Shown: positions 55,891 to 64,000 of the stretch, one piece after another
Position numbering within the stretch: the stretch's first letter is position 1
Layout: each line of letters starts with the position of its first letter
Assembly: GCA_002162795.1 (NCBI GenBank)
Contig: MAAY01000055.1
Coordinates: 1 to 64,000, forward strand
Reading direction: 5' to 3'
Length of the DNA stretch: 64,000 nucleotides
DNA from: Rhodobacterales bacterium 56_14_T64
GTDB taxonomy: Bacteria > Pseudomonadota > Alphaproteobacteria > Rhodobacterales > Rhodobacteraceae
The notes under the pieces: generated by a model
The model's database searches: none
Told to the model about the DNA's origin: nothing
What the model saw: the letters and a program-made list of their open reading frames with translations, nothing else
Made by a program: the position numbers and the translations under genes

Positions 55891-56547
55891 ATGACCGTCA
55901 AGCTCGACATCATCTCAGACCCGATCTGCCCCTGGTGCTATATCGGTAAGACCCACCTGGACAAAGCATTGGCACAGGTGCCGGATCACCCCTTTGTCAT
56001 TGAGTGGCATCCGTTTCAGCTGAATCCGGACATGCCACTCGACGGCATGGACCGGCGTGATTACTTGGAAGGCAAATTTGGCGGTAAAGACGCCGCAGTA
56101 AAAGCCTATGCACCAGTGGTCGAACATGCCGAAAAGGCAGGTCTCACCATCAATTACGAGGCTATGAAGCGCACCCCAAATACCTTGAATGCGCACCGGC
56201 TAATCCACTGGGCTGGCATCGAGAGTAAACAGACCGAAGCCGTTGACGCCTTGTTCCAGGCCTATTTTGTAGACGGCCGCGATATCGGTTTGGCAGAGGT
56301 CCTTGGCGACATTGCTGATAGTATCGGTATGGATGCAGCCGTGGTGCAAAAACTGCTCAGCACTGACAATGACATCGATGATATCAAAGCGCGTGAAGCT
56401 CATAGCCGCCAGATGGGTGTCAGCTCGGTACCGACGTTCATTGTTGACAATAAGCACGCGGTGCCTGGTGCCCAACCGCCCGAGCTTTGGCTGAAAGTGA
56501 TAGGTGAGATCATGGATCAGATGGTCGCAGACGACGCTTCTGACTAA
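55891..56547 (+). CDS. DsbA-family oxidoreductase (FrnE/HCCA isomerase type)
   Basis: 218 residues, thioredoxin fold with an inserted helical domain. The active site is DPICPWCYIG (CPWC), followed by WHPFQLNPDMP, the helical insert (about 60-150) and the cis-Pro region GVSSVPTFIVDN. No signal peptide, so cytoplasmic. FrnE-type members are disulfide isomerases or act in polyketide/aromatic metabolism. Its tight coupling to the CoA ligase suggests a shared pathway, which is unknown. Confidence 0.86.
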   Translation: MTVKLDIISDPICPWCYIGKTHLDKALAQVPDHPFVIEWHPFQLNPDMPLDGMDRRDYLEGKFGGKDAAVKAYAPVVEHAEKAGLTINYEAMKRTPNTLNAHRLIHWAGIESKQTEAVDALFQAYFVDGRDIGLAEVLGDIADSIGMDAAVVQKLLSTDNDIDDIKAREAHSRQMGVSSVPTFIVDNKHAVPGAQPPELWLKVIGEIMDQMVADDASD

Positions 56548-56588
56548 GAAACCAACACCGATGAAAGCTTGAAATCCGCGCAATCGGC

Positions 56589-56695
56589 ATTTCCCAGTGG
56601 TCTTGAACACGACCGGATACCTGCATTCGGTCGTGAATTTCCCAGAGGTGAATTACCGTCATTCGATGGCGGTAAGAGGGGGCAGCGCCCCCTCT
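56589..56695. repeat. Cluster of three hairpins and a near-direct repeat
   Basis: Three perfect inverted repeats follow each other: CACGACCG/CGGTCGTG (56608-56635), TTACCG/CGGTAA (56653-56675) and AGAGGGGGC/GCCCCCTCT (56675-56695). A 13-base repeat with one mismatch, ATTTCCCAG(T/A)GGT, flanks the first (56589-56601 and 56637-56649). No T run follows. It could end the upstream transcript, be a REP-like element or an RNA structure. Confidence 0.55.
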
Positions 56696-56835
56696 CTCAA
56701 ATCCAGCACCAATGCACACCCATTTGTGCAATTCAGCTTCTGGCTGATCTCGTTTTTCTGTGATAGCGCCAAAATACGAACTGCCAGATTGGATCCGATC
56801 TCCGCATCCTTCTGCTGCACTGTCCTGAGGTTTCT

Positions 56836-58059
56836 ATGTCCAATCCCGCCGCAAATTCGATGTCCAAGACAGAATTCATCGCGCTAATCGCAATGATGTT
56901 TGCCACCATCGCCTTTTCCATTGATGCAATGCTTCCGGCGCTGCCAGAAATTGGCGCGGCACTCAGCCCCAATGACGTCAACCGCGCCCAACTTATCCTC
57001 ACGTCGTTTGTGCTTGGTATGGGAGTCGGCACCTTTTTTACCGGCCCACTGTCCGACGCCTTTGGCCGCAAACCAGTGATCATTGTCGGCGCTGCGCTAT
57101 ATATCCTGTCAGCTGCGGTGGCCTGGGCAAGCTCCTCGCTGGAACTGTTGCTGATCGCCCGCGTCACCATGGGATTAGGCGCTGCCGGTCCACGCGTCGT
57201 GGCGATCGCCATTGTGCGTGATCTCTACTCTGGACGTGAAATGGCACGGGTGATGTCGATTGCCATGATGATTTTCACTCTGGTCCCGGCCTTTGCGCCC
57301 ATGCTGGGTGTTGGCATCATTGCGTTTGCAGGCTGGCGCGCGATTTTCATCGCCTTTGCACTGTTCCTGATCATTGTCGTGACCTGGACAAGCATACGTC
57401 TCCCAGAAACGCTGGCACGCGAAGATCGCCGTCCGATGAAACTGCCACTGATGATCAAAGCCGTGTCCGAGATGTTTGCGCATCCCACCGTGCGCCTGTC
57501 GATCTTTGTGCAAACCCTGTGCATGGGCGCGCTGTTCACCATGCTAACGATGGTGCAGCCGGTCTATGACATTATATTTGGCCGCGGCGATAGCTTTCCA
57601 TTCTGGTTTGGCCTTGTCGCGTTGATTTCGGGCAGTGCCAGCCTGATCAACGCTGCTGTCGTGGTCAAAGTCGGTATGCGCCGGATGGTCACCTGGTCAC
57701 TGGGTGGCCAGATCCTGTTCTCAGCCGCAGTCCTAATCCTCAGCAACGCCGATCTGCCCGAGGTGGTTCAATTCGGGGTGTTTGTCGCCTGGCAAACCAC
57801 CTTGTTCTTTATGGTTGGCATGACCCTGGGCAACCTGAACGCAATGGCAATGGAGCCGATGGGGCACATTGCCGGCATGGCTGCCTCGGTCATTGGGGCG
57901 ATTTCTACCGTCGCGGCGGCGATCATTGCTGCGCCAATTGGCCTGCTGTTTGACGGCTCCCTATTGCCGCTGATCATTGGAATCCTGACAATGATCAGTG
58001 TCGCCTTCTTGCTGATGCTTCGGATGGGACGGGTCGAGGCGCGCCTGCCCGCAGAATAG
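56836..58059 (+). CDS. Bcr/CflA-family MFS drug exporter
   Basis: 407 residues with twelve predicted membrane helices. Family markers are the start SIDAMLPALPEIGAAL, motif A GPLSDAFGRKPVIIVG between helices 2 and 3, and RVTMGLGAAGPRVVAIAIVRDLYSGREMARVMS in helices 4-5. A proton-driven exporter of drugs or metabolites; substrate unknown. GAGG precedes the ATG; MSK eight codons later is an alternative start. Confidence 0.88.
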   Translation: MSNPAANSMSKTEFIALIAMMFATIAFSIDAMLPALPEIGAALSPNDVNRAQLILTSFVLGMGVGTFFTGPLSDAFGRKPVIIVGAALYILSAAVAWASSSLELLLIARVTMGLGAAGPRVVAIAIVRDLYSGREMARVMSIAMMIFTLVPAFAPMLGVGIIAFAGWRAIFIAFALFLIIVVTWTSIRLPETLAREDRRPMKLPLMIKAVSEMFAHPTVRLSIFVQTLCMGALFTMLTMVQPVYDIIFGRGDSFPFWFGLVALISGSASLINAAVVVKVGMRRMVTWSLGGQILFSAAVLILSNADLPEVVQFGVFVAWQTTLFFMVGMTLGNLNAMAMEPMGHIAGMAASVIGAISTVAAAIIAAPIGLLFDGSLLPLIIGILTMISVAFLLMLRMGRVEARLPAE

Positions 58060-58098
58060 ACGCACCGTCTTCCTTGCTGCATCGCATTGAAAACCCTA

Positions 58099-58124
58099 CC
58101 CTCTCTGTATTTGCACAGAGAGGG
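58099..58124 (+). promoter_or_regulatory. Hairpin sequestering the ribosome-binding site of the TPR gene
   Basis: Perfect 10-bp arms CCCTCTCTGT and ACAGAGAGGG around ATTTGC. The right arm contains the GAGAGGG ribosome-binding site, four bases before the ATG at 58129. If formed in the mRNA it would block initiation; as DNA it could be an operator. There is no T run, so it is a poor terminator for the upstream exporter gene. Confidence 0.55.
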
Positions 58125-58128
58125 ATAG

Positions 58129-59790
58129 ATGAGCGATTACTATAACCTGGGCAGCTATTCCTGCCCCGTCACTTGCAGTTCAGCCAAGGCGCAGCTCTGG
58201 TTCGACCGAGGACTGAATTGGACATACGGGTTTAACCACCAAGAAGCCGTGATCTGTTTTGAACGCGCGCTGGAACATGACCCAGACTGCGCCATGGCAC
58301 ATTGGGGTGTCGCCTATGCCTCTGGTCCGAACTACAACATGCCCTGGGAACTGCACGACACCCAAGGCCGTGCCGAGGCGCTGGCCAAGTCCTATGACGC
58401 TGCCCAACAAGCCTTATCCCATGTGGACAGCGTTACTCGTGCCGAGGCCGAACTGATAAAGGCACTCAGTGCCCGTTACCCACAACGCGACCTGACCGAT
58501 GACATGCACGCCTGGGATTTTGCCTTTGCCGACGCCATGCGTGCCGCGTTCAGAGCCTGCCCAGACCAATTGGATCTGCGCACTGTCTATACGGAAAGCC
58601 TGCTGAACTTGACCCCCTGGAAGATGTGGGATCTCAAAACTGGAGCCCCAGCAGAAGGTGCTGCCACTCTTGAAGCGCAAGACGTGCTGGAATGGGCCAT
58701 GACCAACGCCCCCGGTGCAATGAAACATCCGGGCCTGTTGCACATCTACGTGCACCTGATGGAAATGTCCCCAACGCCTGAGAAAGCACTGAAAGCCGGT
58801 GATGTCTTGCGGACATTGGTGCCGGATGCCGGTCATTTGGTTCATATGCCCAGCCACATTGATGTGCTCTGCGGCGACTACAAAAGCGTAGTCCATTGGA
58901 ATGAAAAGGCGATTGAGGCGGATCTGAAATACTACCAGCGCGAAGGTGCCCATAATATCTACACCGGCTATCGGCAGCACAATTACCACTTTGTCATTTA
59001 TGGCGCCTTGTTCCTGGGCCAGATCGAGCCAGCACTACGCGCCAATCAGGGTATGTGGGACACCGTCCCTGAGGAAATGCTGCGTATCGAGAGCCCACCA
59101 ATGGCCGATTATTTCGAATCCTACATGGCCATGGGCCCGCATATCCTGATCCGCTTTGGACGCTGGGACGAGGCGATGGCACTGGAGCTGCCCTCGGACC
59201 CTGATCTATACCGCACCTTGACTGCCACTACTCATTACGCCCGCGCCATTGGATTTGCCGCCACCGGTCTTGTGGAGCAGGCCGAGGCCGAAGAGCAGTT
59301 GTTCTTGGTCGCCAAGAGCCGGATCCCGGATACACGGCTGATGCACAACAACCGCGTTGTGGATCTCATTGAAATTGCATCGGAAATGCTGCGTGGCGAA
59401 ATTGAATACCGCAAAGAGAATTATGACACGGCCTTTGCTCATCTGCGCCGTTCAGTAGCGCTGGATGATAGTCTGCCTTATGACGAGCCTTGGGGCTGGA
59501 TGCAGCCCACCCGCCATGCTTTGGGTGCGTTGTTGTTTGAACAAGGCCATGTGACCGAGGCTGAAACAACCTACCGTGAGGACTTGGGGCTGGCTGGCAC
59601 TCTTTCACGCGCGTCCATCCACCCCGACAATGTCTGGAGTCTGAAAGGCCTGCACGATTGCCTGAACGCACGTGAAGAAGGTATTGAAATTGTACACGTA
59701 AAACAAAAGCTTAATTTGGCATTGGCGCGCGCAGATCACGTTGCAGCGTCTTGCGCTTGCGCCCAATCTGCCATGAGGGGAACTCAATGA
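58129..59790 (+). CDS. Tetratricopeptide-repeat protein
   Basis: 553 residues, cytoplasmic, helical. The N-terminal LWFDRGLNWTYGFNHQEAVICFERALEHDPDCAMAHWG is a TPR unit, with more degenerate TPR-like helices through the protein; a Cys pair lies near the start (about 12 and 16). It belongs to a conserved but uncharacterised family that I know only as TPR-containing protein. Its start is preceded by a hairpin holding the ribosome-binding site, and its stop overlaps the next start (ATGA). Confidence 0.82.
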   Translation: MSDYYNLGSYSCPVTCSSAKAQLWFDRGLNWTYGFNHQEAVICFERALEHDPDCAMAHWGVAYASGPNYNMPWELHDTQGRAEALAKSYDAAQQALSHVDSVTRAEAELIKALSARYPQRDLTDDMHAWDFAFADAMRAAFRACPDQLDLRTVYTESLLNLTPWKMWDLKTGAPAEGAATLEAQDVLEWAMTNAPGAMKHPGLLHIYVHLMEMSPTPEKALKAGDVLRTLVPDAGHLVHMPSHIDVLCGDYKSVVHWNEKAIEADLKYYQREGAHNIYTGYRQHNYHFVIYGALFLGQIEPALRANQGMWDTVPEEMLRIESPPMADYFESYMAMGPHILIRFGRWDEAMALELPSDPDLYRTLTATTHYARAIGFAATGLVEQAEAEEQLFLVAKSRIPDTRLMHNNRVVDLIEIASEMLRGEIEYRKENYDTAFAHLRRSVALDDSLPYDEPWGWMQPTRHALGALLFEQGHVTEAETTYREDLGLAGTLSRASIHPDNVWSLKGLHDCLNAREEGIEIVHVKQKLNLALARADHVAASCACAQSAMRGTQ

Positions 59791-60464
59791 AACAGATCAT
59801 TCTGGTAACAGCTCTATGCCTTGGCTCATCCCTCGAAGCCCAATCCCTTCGGGTATCGCCAGTAGATCAAGCTGGCCAAGACCCTTCGCTGGTCTCCTTT
59901 CGCGAACAGCTTTTGAGCGACATCGCAGCAAGAGATGTGAAAGCCGTTCTAAATGCCTCTTGTGAGGGAATTTATCTTAGCCATGGAGGCAATGGCGGCC
60001 ACGATGAGTTCATGAGCTATCTAGCTCTGACGGATGAAAACGTAACCGATGAATACCGGCGAGATCTGGAAGAAAGGCGCGAGTCCTACTGGGGACAGTT
60101 GGAGAAAACACTGCGCCAACCGGGACGTTTCAACGGTTCGACCGAATTCTGGATGCCGGTTTACTGGCAGGCTGATCTCCCTGATACCGTAGACGCCTAT
60201 GAAGCCTATTTTGTTACCGGAGATCGCGTAAATCTACGGCAAGCGCCCAGCGGCGACGGCAAGATCATCGGCTCGCTGAGCCACGAGTTGGTCACGGTTT
60301 CCGAATACGACGAAGAGGCCACCTATCTGAAAATTCAGGTCGCGGACGGACGTAGTGGCTACATGCATCAAGATTATCTTTGGTCAGCAGTCGGGTATCG
60401 GGCTGCCTTCACCAAGTCAGATAACCAAGAGTGGCAGCTCTGCATGTTTGTGGCTGGGGACTAG
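59787..60464 (+). CDS. Exported SH3-domain protein
   Basis: 225 residues with a signal peptide (MKQIILVTALCLGSSLEAQ). The C-terminal part is a bacterial SH3 domain (about 142-206): VTGDRVNLRQAPSGDGKIIGSL, VTVSEYDEEATYLKIQVADGRSGYMHQDYLW. The middle part is unrecognised. Such domains often bind cell-wall peptides. It is translationally coupled to the TPR gene and ends 11 bp before the convergent mfd stop. Confidence 0.8.
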   Translation: MKQIILVTALCLGSSLEAQSLRVSPVDQAGQDPSLVSFREQLLSDIAARDVKAVLNASCEGIYLSHGGNGGHDEFMSYLALTDENVTDEYRRDLEERRESYWGQLEKTLRQPGRFNGSTEFWMPVYWQADLPDTVDAYEAYFVTGDRVNLRQAPSGDGKIIGSLSHELVTVSEYDEEATYLKIQVADGRSGYMHQDYLWSAVGYRAAFTKSDNQEWQLCMFVAGD

Positions 60465-60475
60465 AAACCGCCCAC

Positions 60476-63400
60476 TCAGGCCGGTTTCTTCTTTTTCTTC
60501 TTGGCGGCAACAACCTTTTCGGCAAGTTCACGGGCAATGGCAAAGGCACCCTTGATCTTGTCCCCGTCACTGCGCCAGTCACGCCGCACCACAATTTTGT
60601 TGTCCTTGACCTTGGCCAACCCATCCTGCGCCTGGATGAATTCAACCAGCCCAGTGGGAGAGATAAACTTGTCGTTGTGGAACTGGATCGTCGCCCCTTT
60701 GGGGCCACCGTCCAATTTGGCAATCCCGGCCCGTTTACACATCGCCTTGATCCGCACCACCAGCATCAGTGTATTGACCTCTTTTGGTAATTTCCCAAAG
60801 CGGTCAATCAGTTCGGCAGCGAAACCCTCAAGCTCCACTTTGCTGGTTAGCGACGACAGCCGCCGGTATAGCCCCAGCCGCACGTCCAGATCAGGAACAA
60901 ATTTCTCGGGGATCAGCACTGGCACGCCAAGATTAATCTGCGGTGCCCATTGGTTGTCAGCCTCAGACAGACCTTCCATTTCACCAGACCGGATCTTGGC
61001 AATCGCTTCTTGCAGCATCGATTGATACAGCTCATAGCCAACATCGCGCATCTGGCCAGATTGCTCTTCACCCAAAAGGTTACCTGCGCCCCTGATATCA
61101 AGATCTTGCGAGGCCAAGGTAAAGCCGGCCCCAAGGGTGTCCAACGAGCCCAGAACCCGCAGTCGTTTCTCGGCAGTCGCGGTCAGTTTGGTACGAGGTT
61201 TGGTGGTCAAATAGGCATAAGCACGGATCTTTGAACGCCCGACCCGACCGCGGATCTGATACAGCTGCGACAGTCCGAACATATCTGCGCGGTGAACGAC
61301 CATTGTGTTGGCAGTGGGAATATCCAACCCGCTTTCAACGATGGTGGTGGCCAGCAACACATCATATTTGCCGTCATAAAACGCGTTCATGCGCTCATCC
61401 AGATCGCCCGCTGCCAGTTGTCCGTGGGCAATCACATAGGTGACTTCTGGCATCTGCACTTTCAAAAACGCCTCGATGTCCGGTAGGTCGCTGACCCGTG
61501 GCACCACGTAAAAGCTTTGCCCGCCGCGATAATGCTCACGCAGCAGCGCCTCGCGGATGGTCACCGCATCAAATTCACTGACATAGGTCCGGATCGCCAA
61601 CCGGTCTACTGGAGGTGTGCCGATGATCGACAGATCGCGCACGCCGGACAATGACAGCTGCAACGTCCGTGGGATCGGCGTTGCAGTCAATGTCAGCACA
61701 TGAATGTCGGTGCGCATCTGTTTCAGCCGTTCCTTGTGGCCAACGCCGAAATGCTGTTCTTCGTCGATGATCAGCAGCCCAAGCTCTTTGAAACGGATAC
61801 TTTTGGCGAGCAACGCATGAGTGCCGATTACAATATCTACCGTTCCGCGCGCTATCCCGTCCCGCGTGGTTTGTGCATCCTTTGCACTAACAAAGCGGGA
61901 TAATTGCCTGACTTCCAAGGGAAACCCGCGAAATCTTTCGACGAAACTGGCATAGTGCTGCCGCGCCAACAGTGTGGTTGGAGCAACAATTGCCACCTGC
62001 ATACCGGACATCGCAGCAACAAAGGCGGCGCGCATAGCCACCTCGGTTTTGCCAAATCCCACGTCACCGCAGATCAGCCGGTCCATTGGTCGGCCCGAGG
62101 TTAGGTCGTCGATCACGTCACCAATCGCCCGCAACTGATCGTCTGTTTCTTGATAGGGGAACCGCGCCGAAAACGCGTCCCAACTGCCCTCAGGCGGATC
62201 CAGTACCGGCGCCTTGCGCAATTCACGCTCTGCCGCCACCCGGATTAGCCGCTCCGCCATTTCACGAATGCGCTCTTTCAGCTTGGCCTTTTTGGCTTGC
62301 CAGGCGCCGCCGCCCAAACGATCCAAGAGCCCCTCGTCGTGCCCGTACTTCGACAGCAACTCGATATTTTCCACCGGCAGGTACAACCGGGCTGCCTCGG
62401 CATATTGCAGCAGGATACATTCATGCGCAGCGCCAGCGGCGGTGACCACTTCCAGCCCCAAGAACCGGCCAATGCCGTGGTCCACATGTACCACCAGATC
62501 ACCAGCGCTGAGCGATTGCGTCTCGGTCAGGAAATTCTCGGCCTTGCGGCGTTTTCGTGGTGCCCGGATCAGCCGGTCACCCAGCACATCCTGTTCCGAA
62601 ATCACCGTCATATCCGGAGTGATAAAGCCGTGTTCCAGCGCCCAGACTGCCAGAAACAGCCCGGATTTTCCGATCCGGGTGGCATTGGTCACCGGGATCA
62701 CTTCCGACAGGCCTTCGTCTTCGATCAGCCCGGTCAACCGCTCGCGCGCGCCTTCGGAATAAGACGCAACAATCACCGGACCTTCAAGTAATTTTGCCTT
62801 AATATGATCCGCGAAAGCTCCAAAAAGGCTGACACTTTCCATCTGACGCTCGGGTGAGAAGTTGCGCCCAATACGGCCGCCCGCGTCCACCACTCCCAGG
62901 CCAGTCGCCTGAGGCAAGGGGTTCAATTGGATCATCCTCTGACCACCAATTGCCGCCTCCCAAGCGGTATCATCCAGATACAACAGACCGGGCGGCGTCG
63001 GCTTGTACACCGTGTCGATCCGGCCCTTGGCCTGCATCGCTATTTTGCGGTTCTCATACTGATCTTCGATGCTGTCCCAGCGTGCCAGCCTGGCGGGCGT
63101 CACCTGATCATCCAGCGTCACCGTGGCCTGGGGCAGATAATCGAACAGAGTCTCTAGCTTGGCATGGAAGAATGGTAACCAATGTTCAATGCCCTGATGC
63201 TTACGCCCGGCACTCACCGCCTCGTACAGCGGATCATCGGTGCCGGCAGCGCCAAATTCGATACGGTAATTTTGCCGGAACCGGGTGATTGCGGCCTCGT
63301 CCAAGATCACTTCGGACACCGGTGCCAACTCGACCAGATCCAGTTTTTCGATGGTGCGCTGGCTAACCGGATCAAACCGGCGTGCACCGTCCAACACATC

Positions 63401-63934
63401 GCCAAACAGATCAAGGCGCACCGGACCGCTCTGCCCAGGAGGGAAGATGTCGATGATACCGCCACGAATGGCATAATCGCCAGGCTCCATCACCGTAGGG
63501 CTTTGGGTAAACCCCATTCGCACCAAGAAGTTACGCAGCGCTTTTTCATCGATCCGCCGATCGACCTGGGCCGAGAATGCAGCCTCGCGCAGCACCTCTC
63601 GTGCCGGTATCCGCTGACTGGCAGCATTTAACGTGGTCAGTAAGATAAACTCCTTGGGCATTTGATGCACCAAAGCCGCCAGCGTGGCCATCCGGGCCGC
63701 AGCGATGTCAGCGTTGGGCGACACCCGATCATAAGGTAGACAATCCCAGCCGGGAAATACAAACACCGGCATATCCGGTGCGAAAAACGCCAGCGCTGCC
63801 CGCATCGCCTCCATGCGTTTGTCATCGCGCGCCACATGTAGCACCGGAGAACCGGATTTCTGTACCTCATTGAGGATCAGACGGGCATCGAAACCCTCGG
63901 GCGCACCGCCCATGGTGATAACTCGTTGCGCCAT
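60476..63934 (-). CDS. mfd: Transcription-repair coupling factor Mfd
   Basis: 1152 residues, complete in the window. The order is UvrB-like N-terminal region, RNA-polymerase interaction domain (about 470-560, GDLVVHVDHGIGRFLGLE), helicase motor with Walker A GDVGFGKTEVA and DEEQ box IIDEEQHFGVGHKERLK, RecG-like translocation motif, and the C-terminal TRCF domain. It releases stalled RNA polymerase and recruits UvrA. The ATG at MAQRVITMGGAPEGF has GAGG six bases upstream and matches relatives; the frame is open a further 19 codons. A Lys-rich tail ends the protein. Confidence 0.96.
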   Translation of the reverse strand: MAQRVITMGGAPEGFDARLILNEVQKSGSPVLHVARDDKRMEAMRAALAFFAPDMPVFVFPGWDCLPYDRVSPNADIAAARMATLAALVHQMPKEFILLTTLNAASQRIPAREVLREAAFSAQVDRRIDEKALRNFLVRMGFTQSPTVMEPGDYAIRGGIIDIFPPGQSGPVRLDLFGDVLDGARRFDPVSQRTIEKLDLVELAPVSEVILDEAAITRFRQNYRIEFGAAGTDDPLYEAVSAGRKHQGIEHWLPFFHAKLETLFDYLPQATVTLDDQVTPARLARWDSIEDQYENRKIAMQAKGRIDTVYKPTPPGLLYLDDTAWEAAIGGQRMIQLNPLPQATGLGVVDAGGRIGRNFSPERQMESVSLFGAFADHIKAKLLEGPVIVASYSEGARERLTGLIEDEGLSEVIPVTNATRIGKSGLFLAVWALEHGFITPDMTVISEQDVLGDRLIRAPRKRRKAENFLTETQSLSAGDLVVHVDHGIGRFLGLEVVTAAGAAHECILLQYAEAARLYLPVENIELLSKYGHDEGLLDRLGGGAWQAKKAKLKERIREMAERLIRVAAERELRKAPVLDPPEGSWDAFSARFPYQETDDQLRAIGDVIDDLTSGRPMDRLICGDVGFGKTEVAMRAAFVAAMSGMQVAIVAPTTLLARQHYASFVERFRGFPLEVRQLSRFVSAKDAQTTRDGIARGTVDIVIGTHALLAKSIRFKELGLLIIDEEQHFGVGHKERLKQMRTDIHVLTLTATPIPRTLQLSLSGVRDLSIIGTPPVDRLAIRTYVSEFDAVTIREALLREHYRGGQSFYVVPRVSDLPDIEAFLKVQMPEVTYVIAHGQLAAGDLDERMNAFYDGKYDVLLATTIVESGLDIPTANTMVVHRADMFGLSQLYQIRGRVGRSKIRAYAYLTTKPRTKLTATAEKRLRVLGSLDTLGAGFTLASQDLDIRGAGNLLGEEQSGQMRDVGYELYQSMLQEAIAKIRSGEMEGLSEADNQWAPQINLGVPVLIPEKFVPDLDVRLGLYRRLSSLTSKVELEGFAAELIDRFGKLPKEVNTLMLVVRIKAMCKRAGIAKLDGGPKGATIQFHNDKFISPTGLVEFIQAQDGLAKVKDNKIVVRRDWRSDGDKIKGAFAIARELAEKVVAAKKKKKKPA

Positions 63935-64000
63935 TTTGGGCCTCACTTTCATTGAGCGACTTGTTGGTCCAAGCTCAGCCGAGAAAACCATATTTAAGGT

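Noticed and set aside
1-64000. CRISPR arrays, prophage genes, toxin-antitoxin pairs, BGC-type clusters
   Set aside because: I looked for regularly spaced repeats, phage structural or integrase genes and small paired frames and found none that stand up. The tRNA-Arg shows no duplicated 3' end that would mark an integrated element.

Overview
The window looks like chromosomal DNA of a marine-type alphaproteobacterium of the Rhodobacterales (Roseobacter group). This rests on gene families and layout, not on a marker phylogeny: a phoR-pstSCAB-phoU-phoB block, IalB, Usg, PAS_5, HupE/UreJ and LDT/MepK-like envelope genes, class II DAHP synthase, and moderately GC-rich coding sequence. Almost all of it is ordinary, tightly packed chromosomal genes, about 56 protein genes plus one tRNA-Arg(CCG). 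No CRISPR array, prophage or complete insertion sequence is visible. The only mobile DNA is a probable IS30-type transposase tail at the left edge.

Left third (1-19.8 kb): IS remnant and a 1.2 kb gene-poor stretch; glutaryl-CoA dehydrogenase with a divergent LysR regulator; the phosphate-starvation block on the minus strand (phoR, pstS, pstC, pstA, pstB, phoU, phoB) with a three-repeat Pho box ahead of pstS; upstream of it a trans-sulfuration-type PLP enzyme, a gamma-carbonic anhydrase, gmk and yicC; a PAS_5 protein; DAHP synthase; a GlxA-type regulator; a PQQ-type sugar dehydrogenase homologue.

Middle (19.9-43.6 kb): a five-gene branched-chain amino-acid type ABC transporter; a HerA-like ATPase; IalB; an envelope operon (L,D-transpeptidase, LpxD, a dedicated ACP, a ketosynthase) facing a MepK-like endopeptidase; tRNA-Arg; pgl; a radical SAM protein with an auxiliary-cluster-like Cys-rich tail; usg; gyrA; carboxypeptidase M32 and ctaA; trmJ; a ThiE-like protein.

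Right third (43.6-64 kb): a HupE/DUF4198 pair whose divergent 5' ends overlap; pseudouridine catabolism (psuK-psuG); a DUF502 membrane protein; 3-hydroxybutyrate dehydrogenase; an orphan oligopeptide-type binding protein; an arsenic operon (ArsR-ArsC fusion, second ArsC, AqpS-like channel); an XRE-cupin regulator facing an acyl-CoA synthetase and a DsbA-family protein; a Bcr/CflA exporter; a TPR plus SH3 pair; mfd.

The items most worth a second look are the arsenic operon with its 17-bp-arm perfect palindrome covering the start codon, two intergenic candidate small RNAs (promoter-like boxes plus hairpin plus orphan intrinsic terminator), the overlapping hupE/DUF4198 start region, the SPASM-like radical SAM protein, the lpxD-acp-ketosynthase block, and several hairpins that sit on ribosome-binding sites or between genes. 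Start codons were revised from the longest reading frame where a Shine-Dalgarno sequence, signal peptide or family N-terminus argued for an internal start.
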